A stretch of 64,000 bases of DNA from Mycolicibacterium sp. MU0050 (GCF_963378085.1 NZ_OY726395.1:806001-870000), one strand, 5' to 3'. Numbered from the stretch's first letter, positions 1 through 10,330 are shown. Notes: a model not told the origin generated them from the letters alone. Made by a program: numbers and translations.

Positions 1-51
1 TACCGTTGCTGGACATCAAGCGGCCCGATGTAAACCTCAGGGAGGCTTCAC

Positions 52-1080
52 ATGGCACGTACGAAGATGATCCGACGCTGGCGTCGCAATATGGACGTGC
101 TGGACGACCAGCCGTACGTCGACATGCTCACCACACTGTCCGAGGGGTCGGTGCGGCGGAACTTCAACCCGTATACCGACATCGACTGGGACTCCCCGGA
201 GTTCGCGGTGACGCCCAACGACCCCCGCTGGGTCCTGACCGACACCGACCCGCTGGGCCGGCACCCCTGGTATCAGGCCCAGCCGCTGGAGCGTCAGATC
301 GAGATCGGGATGTGGCGGCAGGCCAACGTGGCGAAGGTGGGCCTGCACTTCGAGTCGATCTTGATCCGCGGGCTGATGAACTACGCGTTCTGGGTGCCCA
401 ACGGGTCCCCCGAGTACCGCTACTGCCTGCACGAATCGGTCGAAGAGTGCAACCACACCATGATGTTCCAGGAGATGGTGAACCGGATCGGGGCCGACGT
501 CCCCGGCATGCCCCGGATGCTCAAGTGGCTTTCGCCGCTCATCCCGCTGGCGGCCGGTCCGCTGCCCATCGTGTTCTTCTTCGGCGTGCTGGCCGGCGAG
601 GAGCCCATCGACCACACCCAGAAGAACGTGTTGCGGGAAGGCCGCACCCTGCACCCCATCATGGAACGGGTGATGGCGATCCACGTCGCCGAGGAGGCGC
701 GGCACATCTCGTTCGCGCACGAATACCTGCGCAAGCGGGTGCCGCACCTGCGGTCGCGTAAGCGCTTCATGCTCTCGCTGCACGTGCCGATCATCATGCG
801 GGTGCTGTGTTCGGCGATCCTGAAGCCACCGCGCAGCTTCTGGCGCGAGTTCGACATCCCCAAGTCGGTCAAGCGGGAGGTGTTCTTCCGCTCCCCGGAG
901 GCCCGGCAGATGCTGTCGGAGGTGTTCGCCGATGTGCGGATGCTGTGTCACGACACGGGGCTGATGAACCCGGTCGCCAAGCTGATCTGGCGCCTGTGCA
1001 AGATCGACGGCGCGCCGTCGCGCTACCGCAGTGAGCCGCAGCGGGCCCACCTGCGGGTGGCCGAGCAGATCCCGGCCTAG
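52..1080 (+). CDS. AurF-like diiron oxygenase family protein (Rv0885-type)
   Basis: This 342-residue protein looks like a ferritin-fold diiron oxygenase of the AurF (p-aminobenzoate N-oxygenase) family. Carboxylate/histidine motifs typical of a diiron four-helix bundle are visible: Glu101, an EECNH motif at 131-135, an EEPIDH motif near 197-202 and an EEARH motif near 230. The ATG has a GGAGG ribosome site at 41-45. The gene lies 14 bp upstream of fprB in the same orientation, as Rv0885 does before Rv0886 in M. tuberculosis, so the ferredoxin/reductase fusion is a plausible electron donor (inference). The substrate is unknown. The family call is fairly sure and the reaction is not. Confidence 0.8.
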   Translation: MARTKMIRRWRRNMDVLDDQPYVDMLTTLSEGSVRRNFNPYTDIDWDSPEFAVTPNDPRWVLTDTDPLGRHPWYQAQPLERQIEIGMWRQANVAKVGLHFESILIRGLMNYAFWVPNGSPEYRYCLHESVEECNHTMMFQEMVNRIGADVPGMPRMLKWLSPLIPLAAGPLPIVFFFGVLAGEEPIDHTQKNVLREGRTLHPIMERVMAIHVAEEARHISFAHEYLRKRVPHLRSRKRFMLSLHVPIIMRVLCSAILKPPRSFWREFDIPKSVKREVFFRSPEARQMLSEVFADVRMLCHDTGLMNPVAKLIWRLCKIDGAPSRYRSEPQRAHLRVAEQIPA

Positions 1081-1094
1081 AGCGCGGAGGCCGG

Positions 1095-2771
1095 ATGCCC
1101 CACGTCATCACCCAGTCGTGCTGCAGCGACGGGTCGTGCGTCTACGCGTGCCCGGTGAACTGCATTCATCCGTCACCGGATGAGCCAGGGTTCGCCACCA
1201 CCGAGATGCTCTACATCGACCCGGACGCCTGCGTCGACTGCGGCGCCTGCGTCAGTGCCTGCCCGGTCGGTGCCATCGCGCCGGCGTCCCGGCTGACCGC
1301 GGACGAGCTGCCGTTCATCGAGTTGAACGCCGGCTTCTATCCGCCACGTCCGCCGGGGGAGAAGGTGCCGCCGACGTCCAAGCTGGCCCCGGTGATCCCT
1401 GCGCCGCAGGTGCGCACGGGCCGCACTCCGTTGACGGTTGCGATCGTCGGCTCCGGACCCGCGGCGATGTACGCCGCCGACGAGCTCCTCACGCAGCCCG
1501 ACGTGCGGGTCAACGTGTTCGAGAAGCTGCCCACCCCTTACGGTCTGGTCCGCGCCGGGGTGGCTCCGGACCACCCGAGCACCAAGCGGGTGACCGCGCT
1601 GTTCGACCGGATCACCCGGCACAAGGGCTTCACGTTCTTCCTCAACGTCGAGGTGGGGGAGCACCTGCGGCACAGCGAGCTGCTGGAGCATCATCATGCG
1701 GTGCTCTACGCCGTGGGCGCGCCGAATGACCGCCGCCTCGACATCGACGGGATGGGGCTGCCGGGAACCGGGACCGCCACCGAGCTGGTGGCCTGGATCA
1801 ACGGCCACCCGGACTTCACGGACCTGCCGGTACACCTCGACCACGAACGCGCAGTGGTCATCGGGAACGGCAACGTCGCCCTGGACGTGGCGCGCATCCT
1901 CACCGCCGACCCCGACGCCCTGGCGCGCACCGACATCGCCGACCACGCGCTGGCGCGGCTGCGGGATTCCCGCCTGCGCGAGGTCGTCATCGCGGCCCGG
2001 CGTGGCCCGGCGGACTCGGCCTTCACGCTGCCGGAGCTGATCGGGCTCACCGCGAAGGCCGAAGTGGTGCTCGACCCGGCCGACCAGGAACTGGTGCAAC
2101 GCGACCTCGCGGCACTGGGCCCGGGCCCGGAGCACCGGCTCACCCGGGCCAAGTTGGAGGTGCTCAGCAAGCTGTCCAGCAGCGATGCCCCGCTGGGCCG
2201 CCCGCGCATCCGGCTGGCCTACCGGCTGACCCCGGCGCGGATCACCGGCACCGACCGCGCGGACGGCATCGAGTTCACCGTCACCGGCACCGACCGGCCC
2301 CATCGCATCGACGCCGGCATGGTGCTGACGTCCATCGGCTACCGCGGCAAGGCCGTACGCGACCTGCCGTTCGACGACGACGCCGCCGTCGTGCCCAACG
2401 ACGGGGGCCGGGTGGTGGGGGCCCGCGGGGCCTACGTCGCCGGCTGGATCAAACGCGGACCGACCGGATTCATCGGCACCAACAAGTCCTGCGCGCTGCA
2501 GACCGTGCAGCAACTGGTCGCCGACTACAACGACGGGCTGCTCGCCGACCCGGCCGACCGGCCCGGCGCGCTCGCCAAGCTGGTGCAGGCGCGCCGGCCG
2601 GAGGTGGTGGACCTGGCCGGCTGGCGGGCCATCGACGCCGCCGAGATCGCCCGAGGCGGCGAGCTGCGGCCGCGCAACAAGTTCACCGACGTGCCGTCGA
2701 TGCTCGCCGCCGCCGCAGCCGCGCCGAAACCCTCGGTACGGCAACGCATTCTGGCAGGTCTGCGCGGCTGA
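1095..2771 (+). CDS. fprB: Ferredoxin/ferredoxin-NADP reductase FprB
   Basis: This 558-residue fusion has an N-terminal bacterial ferredoxin domain (about residues 1-75, with a CVDCGACVSACP cluster motif) followed by an adrenodoxin-reductase-like FAD/NADPH domain. The FAD loop GSGPAAM follows the linker, a VIGNGNVALDVARI NADP site sits mid-protein, and the C-terminal GWIKRGPTGFIGTNK motif is typical of the family. It should move electrons from NADPH through FAD to the Fe-S clusters for oxygenases or P450s. The ATG has a GCGGAGG site just upstream and lies 14 bp after the AurF-like gene, so the two are probably co-transcribed. The architecture and neighbourhood match M. tuberculosis FprB (Rv0886). 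Confidence 0.93.
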   Translation: MPHVITQSCCSDGSCVYACPVNCIHPSPDEPGFATTEMLYIDPDACVDCGACVSACPVGAIAPASRLTADELPFIELNAGFYPPRPPGEKVPPTSKLAPVIPAPQVRTGRTPLTVAIVGSGPAAMYAADELLTQPDVRVNVFEKLPTPYGLVRAGVAPDHPSTKRVTALFDRITRHKGFTFFLNVEVGEHLRHSELLEHHHAVLYAVGAPNDRRLDIDGMGLPGTGTATELVAWINGHPDFTDLPVHLDHERAVVIGNGNVALDVARILTADPDALARTDIADHALARLRDSRLREVVIAARRGPADSAFTLPELIGLTAKAEVVLDPADQELVQRDLAALGPGPEHRLTRAKLEVLSKLSSSDAPLGRPRIRLAYRLTPARITGTDRADGIEFTVTGTDRPHRIDAGMVLTSIGYRGKAVRDLPFDDDAAVVPNDGGRVVGARGAYVAGWIKRGPTGFIGTNKSCALQTVQQLVADYNDGLLADPADRPGALAKLVQARRPEVVDLAGWRAIDAAEIARGGELRPRNKFTDVPSMLAAAAAAPKPSVRQRILAGLRG

Positions 2772-2779
2772 GACCGGCG

Positions 2780-3244
2780 CTAGCTGCCCTGCCCCGCGTA
2801 CTGGCTGAGCTCCTCGGCGCTGACCTCGCGGACCGTCTCGGCCAACGACCACAGGTGGCCGAACGGGTCCTGCACCTGGCCGTACCGGTCGCCCCAGAAC
2901 TGGTCCTCGGGTGGCATCACCACGGTGGCGCCGGCGTCGACGGCCTGCTGGAAGCGCCGGTCGACTTCGGTGACCTGAAGGTGGATGGTCACCGGCGAGC
3001 CGCCGAGGGCCTTCGGGGTGCTCGCTTTCCCGCCGGCCATCTCCGGGAAGTCGTCGTTGAGGAAGATCATGCTGCCGTTGATCACCACGGCGGCGTGGAT
3101 CAGCTTGCCGTCCTGGCCGGGGATCCGCGCCATCTCGATGGCGTCGAAGGCCTTGACGTAGAAGTCGATCGCGGCGGCCGCGTCGTCGACCACCAGGTGC
3201 GGGACGACGGCGGTGTGGACGGCGGAGGCGTCGGGACAAGTCAT
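2780..3244 (-). CDS. VOC/glyoxalase family protein (PhnB-like)
   Basis: This 154-residue single-domain vicinal oxygen chelate protein carries the usual pattern AIDFYVKAFDAIE, a central DFPEMAGG segment of the PhnB/DUF1428-like group, and a C-terminal WGDRYGQVQDPFGHLW motif. The long open frame extends further upstream, but the ATG at 3244 (MTCPDAS) has an AGGAG site about 7 bp upstream and gives the family length. It is convergent with fprB (8-bp gap) and corresponds by position to Rv0887c. No substrate can be assigned. Confidence 0.8.
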   Translation of the reverse strand: MTCPDASAVHTAVVPHLVVDDAAAAIDFYVKAFDAIEMARIPGQDGKLIHAAVVINGSMIFLNDDFPEMAGGKASTPKALGGSPVTIHLQVTEVDRRFQQAVDAGATVVMPPEDQFWGDRYGQVQDPFGHLWSLAETVREVSAEELSQYAGQGS

Positions 3245-3327
3245 TCGGGGGCTCCTAGCGTGCGTTGGTGGGCAATGCACGTATACAGACAGCCACCGAC
3301 ACCCAAACTCATCGTGCGACCGGCGGG

Positions 3328-4446
3328 TCAGCTCTTGGCGACGAGCTCCCAGCCTTCGACCTGCTGCGGGCGCCGCGGCGCCGGTCCCACGTAGATGGCC
3401 GCCGGCCGTACCAGCTTGCCCAGGCGCTTCTGTTCGAGGATGTGTGCGCACCAACCCGCCGTGCGGCCGCAGGTGAACATCGCCGGCATCATCTTCGGCG
3501 GCACGCCGGCGAAGTCCAGGATGACCGCGGCCCAGAACTCCACATTGGTCTCGATGGGGCGGTCCGGGCGGCGCTCCCGCAATTCGGCGAGCGCCGCCTG
3601 CTCGAGTTTGGCGGCCACCTCGTAGCGCGGCGCGCCGAGCCGCTCGGCGGTGGCCCGCAGCACGCGCGCCCGCGGGTCCTCGGCGCGGTACACGCGGTGG
3701 CCGAATCCCATCAGCTTCTCGTTGCGGTCGAGGATGCCCTTCACCACCGCGCGGGCGTCGTCGCTGCGCTCCACCTCTTCGATCATGGGCAGCACGCGGG
3801 CGGGGGCGCCGCCGTGCAAGGGGCCGCTCATCGCGCCGATCGCACCCGAGAGCGCCGCCGCCACGTCGGCACCGGTGGAGGCGATCACGCGGGCGGTGAA
3901 CGTCGAGGCGTTCATGCCGTGCTCGGCCGCGGTCACCCAGTAGGCGTCGATGGCCTCCACGTGCCGCGGATCCGGCTCGCCCTGCCAGCGCGTCATGAAC
4001 CTGGAGGTGACCGTGGGGCACTCGTCTATCACGCGCTGCGGGACGGCGGGTTGATAGATCCCACGCGCGGACTGCGCCACGTAGGACAGCGCCATCACCG
4101 AGGCCCGGGCCAGCTGATCGCGGGCGGTGTCGTCGTCGATGTCGAGCAGCGGCGCGTAGCCCCAGATCGGCGCCAGCATCGCCAGGCCTGCTTGCACGTC
4201 CACCCGGACGTCGCCGGTGTGGATCGGCAGCGGGAACGGTTCGGCCGGGGCCAGGCCGCGGCCGAACCGGCCGTCGACCAGCAGGCCCCAGGCGTCTGAG
4301 AAGGTCACCTTGTCGGCCACCAGGTCCTCGATGTCGACGCCGCGGTAGCGCAGCGCGCCGCCGTCTTTGTCGGGTTCGGCGATCTCCGTCTCAAAGGCGA
4401 CCACGCCCTCCAGGCCGGGAACAAAATCCGTAGGTCCTGCAGTCAT
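3328..4446 (-). CDS. citA: Citrate synthase II
   Basis: This 372-residue citrate synthase family enzyme (acetyl-CoA + oxaloacetate to citrate) shows the catalytic region GPLHGGAPA and the active-site motif [16 protein letters not shown], followed by the ETNVEFW segment. The start at 4446 ([11 protein letters not shown]) is chosen because it gives the known CitA length; the open frame upstream is an antisense shadow of pdxH. It corresponds to Rv0889c and is the shorter paralog of gltA2 at 5946-7256, so the window encodes two citrate synthases. A 2-methylcitrate synthase role cannot be excluded from sequence alone. Confidence 0.9.
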   Translation of the reverse strand: MTAGPTDFVPGLEGVVAFETEIAEPDKDGGALRYRGVDIEDLVADKVTFSDAWGLLVDGRFGRGLAPAEPFPLPIHTGDVRVDVQAGLAMLAPIWGYAPLLDIDDDTARDQLARASVMALSYVAQSARGIYQPAVPQRVIDECPTVTSRFMTRWQGEPDPRHVEAIDAYWVTAAEHGMNASTFTARVIASTGADVAAALSGAIGAMSGPLHGGAPARVLPMIEEVERSDDARAVVKGILDRNEKLMGFGHRVYRAEDPRARVLRATAERLGAPRYEVAAKLEQAALAELRERRPDRPIETNVEFWAAVILDFAGVPPKMMPAMFTCGRTAGWCAHILEQKRLGKLVRPAAIYVGPAPRRPQQVEGWELVAKS

Positions 4447-4470
4447 GGTGCCGATTCTCGCACTAGCGTT

Positions 4471-5169
4471 ATGGGGATGGTTGAGCCGGAGGGTGCACGA
4501 CTGAGAGGGATGCGGGTCGAGTACGGCTCCGTCGAGAAGGACGCCAGCGTGGACCTCGACGTCGACTGGTTGGGTGCCGACCCGTCGACTGGTTGGCTGA
4601 CTTTGCTGAGGAGCTGGATCGCCCAGGCCGAACAGGCCGGTATCCCCGAGCCCAACGCCATGGTGCTGGCCACGGTGCGCGACGGCCTGCCGGTGTGCCG
4701 TTCGGTGCTGTGCAAGGGCGTCGGTGCCGACGGCATCACGTTCTACACCAACTACGAGTCGGCCAAAGCCGCCGAAATTGCCGGAACTCCCTATGCAGCG
4801 GTCACTTTCCCGTGGTACGCCCTCGGGCGTCAGGTGCACGTCCGAGGCGCGGTCACCAAGGTGGACGCCGAGGAGACCGCGGAGTATTGGTCCAAGCGTC
4901 CGCGGGGGGCGCAATTGGGAGCCTGGGCATCTCGTCAATCGCAGCCCATCGCCTCCCGCGCCGACCTGTTGACGCAGTTCGCCGCGTGCGCGGATCGGTT
5001 TGCCGCACTCGAGCAGGTGCCGGTGCCGCCGCACTGGGGCGGCTACCGCATCGCCGCCGACGTGGTGGAGTTCTGGCAGGGCCGGGAGAACCGCATCCAC
5101 AACCGCATCCGGGTGCTCCGCGCGGACGGGCCGGCCGGGGCTCGCCGCGTGGAGCGCCTGCAGCCCTGA
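4471..5169 (+). CDS. pdxH: Pyridoxine/pyridoxamine 5'-phosphate oxidase
   Basis: This FMN enzyme oxidises PNP/PMP to pyridoxal 5'-phosphate. The 232-residue frame shows the FMN-binding RSVLCKGV segment, [13 protein letters not shown], the [16 protein letters not shown] core, and the C-terminal [14 protein letters not shown] signature. The start is uncertain: ATG codons at 4471, 4477 and 4510 are all possible, and the conserved region begins near MRVEYGS (4510). It diverges from citA with a 24-bp gap. In M. tuberculosis pdxH lies elsewhere, so this placement differs from that genome. Confidence 0.9.
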   Translation: MGMVEPEGARLRGMRVEYGSVEKDASVDLDVDWLGADPSTGWLTLLRSWIAQAEQAGIPEPNAMVLATVRDGLPVCRSVLCKGVGADGITFYTNYESAKAAEIAGTPYAAVTFPWYALGRQVHVRGAVTKVDAEETAEYWSKRPRGAQLGAWASRQSQPIASRADLLTQFAACADRFAALEQVPVPPHWGGYRIAADVVEFWQGRENRIHNRIRVLRADGPAGARRVERLQP

Positions 5170-5188
5170 GCGGTTAACATTCTTCGCC

Positions 5189-5818
5189 GTGGGGGAAATC
5201 GGCCGCCCGGGATTGCGGGAGCGCAAGAAGCGGCGTACCCGCGCCACGCTGATCGACGCCGCCGTGCAACTGTGCCTGGAGCAGGGGTACGACAACACCA
5301 CGGTGGAGCAGATCGCGGCCGCGGCCGAGGTGTCCCCGCGCACCTTCAGCCGCTATTTCCCCACCAAGGACGCCGTGGTCCTGACCCTGCTCGACGAGCT
5401 GGTGGAACGCGTCGTCGAGGAGCTGGCGAGGATCCCGTTCGACGTGCCCGTGTTCGAGGCATTCCGCCGCGCCCATGTCAACGTGCTGGGAGGGGTCGCC
5501 GCCGGCGGGGTGCCGGGACTGTCCACCGAGCGGATCGTGCTGATGCTGCGGATCGTGAATTCGACCCCCGCGCTCAAGACAGCGGCCACCGACTTCAAGC
5601 CGCGTGCCACGCTCGACGCGTTGGCGGAGCGGCTGGGCACCGATGTCGAAGATCGTCGGGTGGCGCTGGTCACCGCCGTCTGGGCCTCGATCATCGTCAC
5701 CGCGTGCGGAGACCTCGTGGAAGACCGCGACGGCCTCGAACTGGGGCCGGAGCTGATGGTCGAGCGGATCTCCGAGTCCTTCCGACACTTCGTCGAACTC
5801 ACCGCCGACCTGACCTGA
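5189..5818 (+). CDS. TetR/AcrR family transcriptional regulator
   Basis: This 209-residue regulator has a clear N-terminal HTH: RTRATLIDAAVQLCLEQGY, then TTVEQIAAAAEVSPRTFSRYFPTKDAVV. A variable helical ligand domain follows. The GTG at 5189 (MGEIGRPG) is preferred over upstream in-frame codons because it lies after the pdxH stop (20-bp gap) and places the HTH at the usual distance from the N-terminus. Possible targets are its own promoter, pdxH or the downstream gltA2, but no operator was recognised. Confidence 0.85.
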   Translation: MGEIGRPGLRERKKRRTRATLIDAAVQLCLEQGYDNTTVEQIAAAAEVSPRTFSRYFPTKDAVVLTLLDELVERVVEELARIPFDVPVFEAFRRAHVNVLGGVAAGGVPGLSTERIVLMLRIVNSTPALKTAATDFKPRATLDALAERLGTDVEDRRVALVTAVWASIIVTACGDLVEDRDGLELGPELMVERISESFRHFVELTADLT

Positions 5819-5945
5819 GGATGCGGCCCCGGCAGCGCCGAACCGGCCGTAGAGCAACCCCCCGCAGGCGCACCGCGACGATAGCGACTACCTTTCCTTA
5901 GTACAGACAGCACTGTCGCTGCCAACGAGCGCAGAAGGGGTTTCC

Positions 5946-7256
5946 GTGGCCAGCAACTCGGATCGAGATTCAACCCTCGAAACCGCCACCCTGAAGTACC
6001 CGGGTGGAGAGATCGACCTGGAGATCGTCCCGGCGACGGAGGGCTCAGACGGGATCGCGCTGGGGCCCCTGCTGGCGAAGACGGGCTACACCACCTTCGA
6101 CGGCGGTTTCGTCAACACCGCTTCGACGAAGTCCTCGATCACCTACATCGACGGTGACGCGGGCATCCTGCGGTACCGGGGCTACCCGATCGACCAGCTC
6201 GCGGAGAAGTCGACGTTCATCGAGGTCAGCTATCTGCTGATCTACGGCGAGTTGCCCAACACCGAGCAGCTCGAGGAATTCACCACCCGCATTCAGCGGC
6301 ACACCCTGCTGCACGAGGACCTCAAGCGCTTCTTCGACGGCTTCCCCCGCAACGCACACCCCATGCCGGTGCTGTCCTCGGCGGTCAACGCGCTGTCCGC
6401 CTACTACCAGGATTCGCTGGACCCGTTGGACAACAAGCAGGTCGAGCTGTCGACCATCCGGCTGCTGGCCAAGCTGCCGACCATCGCCGCCTACGCCTAC
6501 AAGAAGTCCGAGGGCCAGCCCTTCCTGTACCCGGACAACTCGTTGACGCTGGTGGAGAACTTCCTGCGGATGACGTTCGGCTTCCCGGCCGAGCCCTACG
6601 AGGTCGACCCCGAGATCGTCCGCGCGCTGGACATGCTGCTGATTCTGCACGCCGATCACGAACAGAACTGTTCGACCTCGACGGTCCGGCTGGTCGGCTC
6701 CTCGCAGGCCAACCTGTTCACCTCGATCTCCGGCGGCATCAACGCGCTGTGGGGGCCGCTGCACGGCGGCGCCAACCAGGCGGTCCTGGAGATGCTCGAG
6801 AAGATCCGGGTCGGCGACGACGATGTGAAGACCTTCGTCAAGAAGGTCAAGAACCGCGAGGACGGCGTCAAGCTGATGGGCTTCGGCCATCGGGTCTACA
6901 AGAACTACGACCCGCGGGCGCGCATCGTCAAGGAGCAGGCCGACAAGATCCTGGCCAAGCTCGGTGGCGACGACGAGCTGCTGCAGATCGCCAAGGAGCT
7001 CGAGGAGATCGCGCTCACCGACGACTTCTTCATCGAACGCAAGCTCTACCCGAACGTGGACTACTACACGGGCGTCATCTACCGGGCGATGGGCTTCCCC
7101 ACCCGGATGTTCACCGTGTTGTTCGCGCTGGGTCGGCTGCCGGGCTGGATTGCGCACTGGCGCGAAATGCACGGCGAGCCCAACAAGATCGGCCGGCCTC
7201 GCCAGATCTACACCGGCTACACCGAGCGCGATTACGCCGACCTCAGCACCCGCTGA
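5946..7256 (+). CDS. gltA2: Citrate synthase (TCA cycle)
   Basis: This 436-residue type II (hexameric, NADH-sensitive class) citrate synthase is the probable main TCA enzyme. Visible motifs are the [10 protein letters not shown] segment carrying one catalytic histidine, [15 protein letters not shown], and [16 protein letters not shown] with the second histidine. The GTG start at 5946 follows a GAAGGGG ribosome site. It corresponds to Rv0896. About 127 bp of non-coding DNA separates it from the TetR gene and probably holds its promoter. Confidence 0.96.
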   Translation: MASNSDRDSTLETATLKYPGGEIDLEIVPATEGSDGIALGPLLAKTGYTTFDGGFVNTASTKSSITYIDGDAGILRYRGYPIDQLAEKSTFIEVSYLLIYGELPNTEQLEEFTTRIQRHTLLHEDLKRFFDGFPRNAHPMPVLSSAVNALSAYYQDSLDPLDNKQVELSTIRLLAKLPTIAAYAYKKSEGQPFLYPDNSLTLVENFLRMTFGFPAEPYEVDPEIVRALDMLLILHADHEQNCSTSTVRLVGSSQANLFTSISGGINALWGPLHGGANQAVLEMLEKIRVGDDDVKTFVKKVKNREDGVKLMGFGHRVYKNYDPRARIVKEQADKILAKLGGDDELLQIAKELEEIALTDDFFIERKLYPNVDYYTGVIYRAMGFPTRMFTVLFALGRLPGWIAHWREMHGEPNKIGRPRQIYTGYTERDYADLSTR

Positions 7257-7346
7257 GATTGGGCACGCGCTAACGCCTTTCAGCCAACGGTCCGACGTCG
7301 GCGTCGGCTCGCCGCGGAGGCACGCTCGCGGAGTAGGGTCACTGCA

Positions 7347-7709
7347 ATGACGACAAAACCCGAGATCGATTTTCCGGAGGGACCCGCGCCGACCGAGTTG
7401 GTCAGCGAGGACCTGGTGGTCGGCGACGGCCCAGAGGCGGTTCCCGGCGGCACCGTCGAGGTGCACTATGTCGGCGTCGAATTCGACACCGGCGAGGAAT
7501 TCGACAGCTCCTGGGACCGCGGGCAGAGCATCGAATTTCCGTTGCGGGGCCTCATCCAGGGTTGGCAGGACGGCATTCCCGGCATGAAGGTGGGTGGGCG
7601 GCGCAAGTTGACCATCCCGCCCGCCCAGGCGTACGGACCGGCCGGCGGCGGGCACCGGTTGTCGGGCAAGACCCTGATCTTCGTGATCGATTTGCTGGGC
7701 GTGCGCTGA
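7347..7709 (+). CDS. FKBP-type peptidyl-prolyl cis-trans isomerase
   Basis: This 120-residue single-domain FKBP is a cytosolic prolyl isomerase with no signal peptide. The core is complete: [53 protein letters not shown] and AYGPAGGG, ending in FVIDLLGVR. It lies 90 bp downstream of gltA2 on the same strand. It is absent from the corresponding M. tuberculosis stretch as I remember it. Confidence 0.93.
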   Translation: MTTKPEIDFPEGPAPTELVSEDLVVGDGPEAVPGGTVEVHYVGVEFDTGEEFDSSWDRGQSIEFPLRGLIQGWQDGIPGMKVGGRRKLTIPPAQAYGPAGGGHRLSGKTLIFVIDLLGVR

Positions 7710-7848
7710 CGCGCGGTCTCGGTCAAGAGCGCGGCGCGGTTGCCGGCCACCTGACTTGCCCTGAATTCGCCTCGTCGTAGGTAGGCCCTGTCCTAGGCTG
7801 CAGACTCGCTCGGATGAGCGGGCCTGACAGTGCGAGGATGGAGGTCCC

Positions 7849-8835
7849 ATGTCGGATCCCGACGAGACCCGAACGATCACCGGGTGGGAATCCGCGTCGC
7901 GCTTATACCGGCGGCCACCGGGTCTGGGCTGGCTGTTCGCGTTGCTGGTGGTCCCGTTGTTGCTGGGGTTGCTCGGCTGGGGGACCCGCGACAAGTCCGA
8001 CCCCGATGCGTCGTTCTCCGGTGTCGAGCCGTCGCTGTCGGCCCCCGCGGTGGACGGGCCGGCGGATGCGCCCGGCGCCGGGCTGCCCGGCCTTCCCGCC
8101 GCCCTGTCAATCACGCGCAACAGCAACGACATAACGCTGTCCGGCGACCTTCCGAACGCGGCCGCGCGCACCGGGCTGCTGGACCTGCTGGAGTCGATCC
8201 ACGGCCCGGACGTGAATCTGGTCGACAACCTGCACATCGCCGCGGGGGCGTCCGGGCCGGACCTGACCGGCCTGCAGGGGGTGTTCGCCGCGGCGGTCGA
8301 CATTCCGGATTTCGGCTGGACGCGCAACGGTGACGCCGTCACACTGACCGGAACCGCCCCCGACGAACAGGTCCGGGACCAGGTCGAAGCGGCCGCTCGA
8401 AGCGCGTGGCCGAATGCCAACCTCACCAATCGGATCCGGGTCCCGGGGTCGGCCGCGCCGACACCGGGCGGCGCGTGCGCCGGGCTGCAGGCCGATATCA
8501 CTGCGCTGCTGAACCAGCCCGTCACCTTCGAAACCGACGGGGCGACACTGACATCGGACAGCAGGCAGATGCTGAGCCGGGTGGCGGAGGAGATCACCGC
8601 CTGTCCCGAGGCGCGGATCTCGGTGGACGGCTACACCGACAGCAGCGGCAGCGACGCGATCAACGTCCCGCTGAGCGCCAACCGGGCCAGGGCCGTCGCG
8701 GAATTTCTCATCTCCCAAGGAGTTTCGTCTGACCTCGTCACCTGGAACGGGCACGGGTCGGACAATCCGATCGCCGGCAATGACACGCCGGAGGGCAAGG
8801 CCCAGAATCGCCGCGTCGAGATCACCGTCAGCTGA
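7849..8835 (+). CDS. arfA: ArfA/OmpATb-like outer-membrane-associated protein
   Basis: This 328-residue protein has a single N-terminal membrane segment (about residues 25-45), two BON-like repeats (about 80-140 and 145-205), and a C-terminal OmpA/peptidoglycan-associated domain with the [10 protein letters not shown] and [10 protein letters not shown] motifs. It matches M. tuberculosis Rv0899 in architecture. That protein, with ArfB and ArfC, is linked to acid adaptation and ammonia release. The ATG at 7849 follows a GGAGG site. It begins a three-gene operon with arfB 12 bp downstream. Confidence 0.9.
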   Translation: MSDPDETRTITGWESASRLYRRPPGLGWLFALLVVPLLLGLLGWGTRDKSDPDASFSGVEPSLSAPAVDGPADAPGAGLPGLPAALSITRNSNDITLSGDLPNAAARTGLLDLLESIHGPDVNLVDNLHIAAGASGPDLTGLQGVFAAAVDIPDFGWTRNGDAVTLTGTAPDEQVRDQVEAAARSAWPNANLTNRIRVPGSAAPTPGGACAGLQADITALLNQPVTFETDGATLTSDSRQMLSRVAEEITACPEARISVDGYTDSSGSDAINVPLSANRARAVAEFLISQGVSSDLVTWNGHGSDNPIAGNDTPEGKAQNRRVEITVS

Positions 8836-8847
8836 GGAGGATTCGCA

Positions 8848-9003
8848 ATGGATTTCGTCATCCAGTGGTTGTGGTGCCTGGTGGCCTTCCTGGCCGGCTC
8901 GGGGGTGGCCTGGGTGATCGCCGTGGTGGTGGTCCAGCGCACCAGCGAGGCGGAGGCCTTCGCCGACCTGCCCGGTTCGCGGGAGATCGGGGCGTCGCGA
9001 TGA
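8848..9003 (+). CDS. arfB: ArfB-like small membrane protein
   Basis: This 51-residue protein reads MDFVIQWLWCLVAFLAG and continues through a hydrophobic span to about residue 25, then a short polar tail ending in GASR. The ATG has a strong GAGGAGG site at 8834-8840 overlapping the arfA stop region, and the frame overlaps arfC by 4 bp (ATGA). Size, membrane topology and position match Rv0900. It is a single-pass membrane peptide of the Arf operon. Confidence 0.85.
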   Translation: MDFVIQWLWCLVAFLAGSGVAWVIAVVVVQRTSEAEAFADLPGSREIGASR

Positions 9004-9416
9004 ACGACGTCAACGGGTGGCTGCTGGCGCTGGCCTTCGCGCTCGGGTTGCTGCTCACCTTCGCATTCATGCTGCGGCGGGTCACCCGAGAGGTCCCGGT
9101 GTACGGCCCGCTGGGGCGGGGGCCGAACGTGGACGCGGCTGCGGTGCAGACCCGATCCCGCGCGGGCACCGGGGATTTCGAGATCGCCGACCCGGAACCC
9201 TTCGGGACCGGGTCGGTCCGGCTGGCCGCGCCCAGCGGTATCGGCCCGCCGGGGTTCACCATCAAGGGCAACGAGGACTCGATGCTCTATCACACCACCG
9301 ACAGCCCGTCCTACGAGGCGACCGTCGCCGAGGTGTGGTTCACGACTCCCGCCGACGCCGAGCGGGCCGGGTTCGCGCGCTGGGACGCCAAAAGGCCGGA
9401 CGACACGAACCAGTAG
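9000..9416 (+). CDS. arfC: ArfC-like membrane protein
   Basis: This 138-residue protein has one N-terminal membrane helix (WLLALAFALGLLLTFAFML) and a soluble C-terminal part containing IKGNEDSMLYHTTDSPSYE, a motif I associate with ArfC/Rv0901-like proteins, followed by a VAEVWFTTPADAERAGF segment. The ATG overlaps the arfB stop (ATGA), indicating translational coupling. It is somewhat shorter than the M. tuberculosis protein (175 residues, from memory). It converges with prrA with only 17 bp between. Confidence 0.85.
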   Translation: MNDVNGWLLALAFALGLLLTFAFMLRRVTREVPVYGPLGRGPNVDAAAVQTRSRAGTGDFEIADPEPFGTGSVRLAAPSGIGPPGFTIKGNEDSMLYHTTDSPSYEATVAEVWFTTPADAERAGFARWDAKRPDDTNQ

Positions 9417-9433
9417 AGCAGCAGGCGTTGCGG

Positions 9434-10135
9434 CTACTGCGTGCGCAGCACGAAGCCCACGCCGCGCACGGTGTGCAGCAGGCGCGGGGCGCCCCCGGCC
9501 TCGAGCTTGCGCCGCAGATAGCCGATGAACACGTCGACCACGTTGGTGTCGGCGGCGAAGTCGTAACCCCACACCAGCTCGAGCAGTTGGGCCCGGGACA
9601 GCACCGCGGTCTTGTGCTCGGCGAGCACCGCCAACAGGTCGAACTCGCGTTTGGTCAGGTCGACGTCGACACCGTTGACCCGCGCCCGCCGGCCGGGGAT
9701 GTCCACCTCGAGCGGGCCCACCTGGATGGTCTCCGAGGAGAACGTCGCGGTGGCGCCGCGGCGGCGCAGCAGGGCCTTCACCCGGGCGACCAGCTCGGCC
9801 AGCACGAAGGGCTTGACCAGATAGTCGTCGGCGCCGGCCTCCAGGCCCGCCACCCGGTCGTCGACCGAACTGCGCGCCGAGAGCACACACACCGGCACGT
9901 CGTTGTCCATCGCGCGCAGGGCCGTCACCACGCTGACCCCGTCGAGCACCGGCATGTTGATGTCGAGCACGATCGCATCCGGCCGGGTCTCGGTGGCGCT
10001 GCGCAAGGCTTCGGCCCCGTCGACGGCGGTGGATACCTCGAATCCGGACAGCCGCAGCCCGCGCTCGAGCGAGGCCAGCACGTCGGCATCGTCGTCGACC
10101 ACCAAGACCCGAGGGGAACCCGCAGCACTGTCCAT
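9434..10135 (-). CDS. prrA: Two-component response regulator PrrA
   Basis: This 233-residue OmpR/PhoB-type regulator has a receiver domain (1-120) with acidic pocket DDD at 14-16 and phospho-acceptor Asp58 in LDINMP, the conserved KPF lysine, and a C-terminal winged helix ([38 protein letters not shown]). Synteny with arfABC and accD3 identifies it as PrrA (Rv0903c). The ATG at 10135 gives the usual length. The expected downstream kinase gene prrB is missing: the next gene, arfC, ends 17 bp away on the other strand. Confidence 0.92.
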   Translation of the reverse strand: MDSAAGSPRVLVVDDDADVLASLERGLRLSGFEVSTAVDGAEALRSATETRPDAIVLDINMPVLDGVSVVTALRAMDNDVPVCVLSARSSVDDRVAGLEAGADDYLVKPFVLAELVARVKALLRRRGATATFSSETIQVGPLEVDIPGRRARVNGVDVDLTKREFDLLAVLAEHKTAVLSRAQLLELVWGYDFAADTNVVDVFIGYLRRKLEAGGAPRLLHTVRGVGFVLRTQ

Positions 10136-10330
10136 GGGCTCAATTTTGCCTGATCGCTGCCCGCGAACGGCGCAGGCGCTTGACCTCAACGCTTGTTCGG
10201 GTTCTACGTTGGGCCCCATGCGCATCCTGCGGGCGGCCCCGACCTCGCAAAACGGTGCGGACGCCGCTGGTCACCAGGCGCGGGACCGGTGCTGTCGCCG
10301 TGTCGTGGGAGCATCGGAATTGGAGGTCAG

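Noticed and set aside
1173..3239. Long reverse-strand open frame (688 codons) across fprB and the VOC gene
   Set aside because: Its composition is Arg/Gly/Ala-rich with no family motif, and it mirrors the third-position GC of fprB on the other strand. It is a shadow frame.
6045..8597. 850-codon reverse-strand open frame over gltA2, the FKBP and arfA
   Set aside because: It covers three well-supported forward genes and has low-complexity composition. No domain is recognisable.
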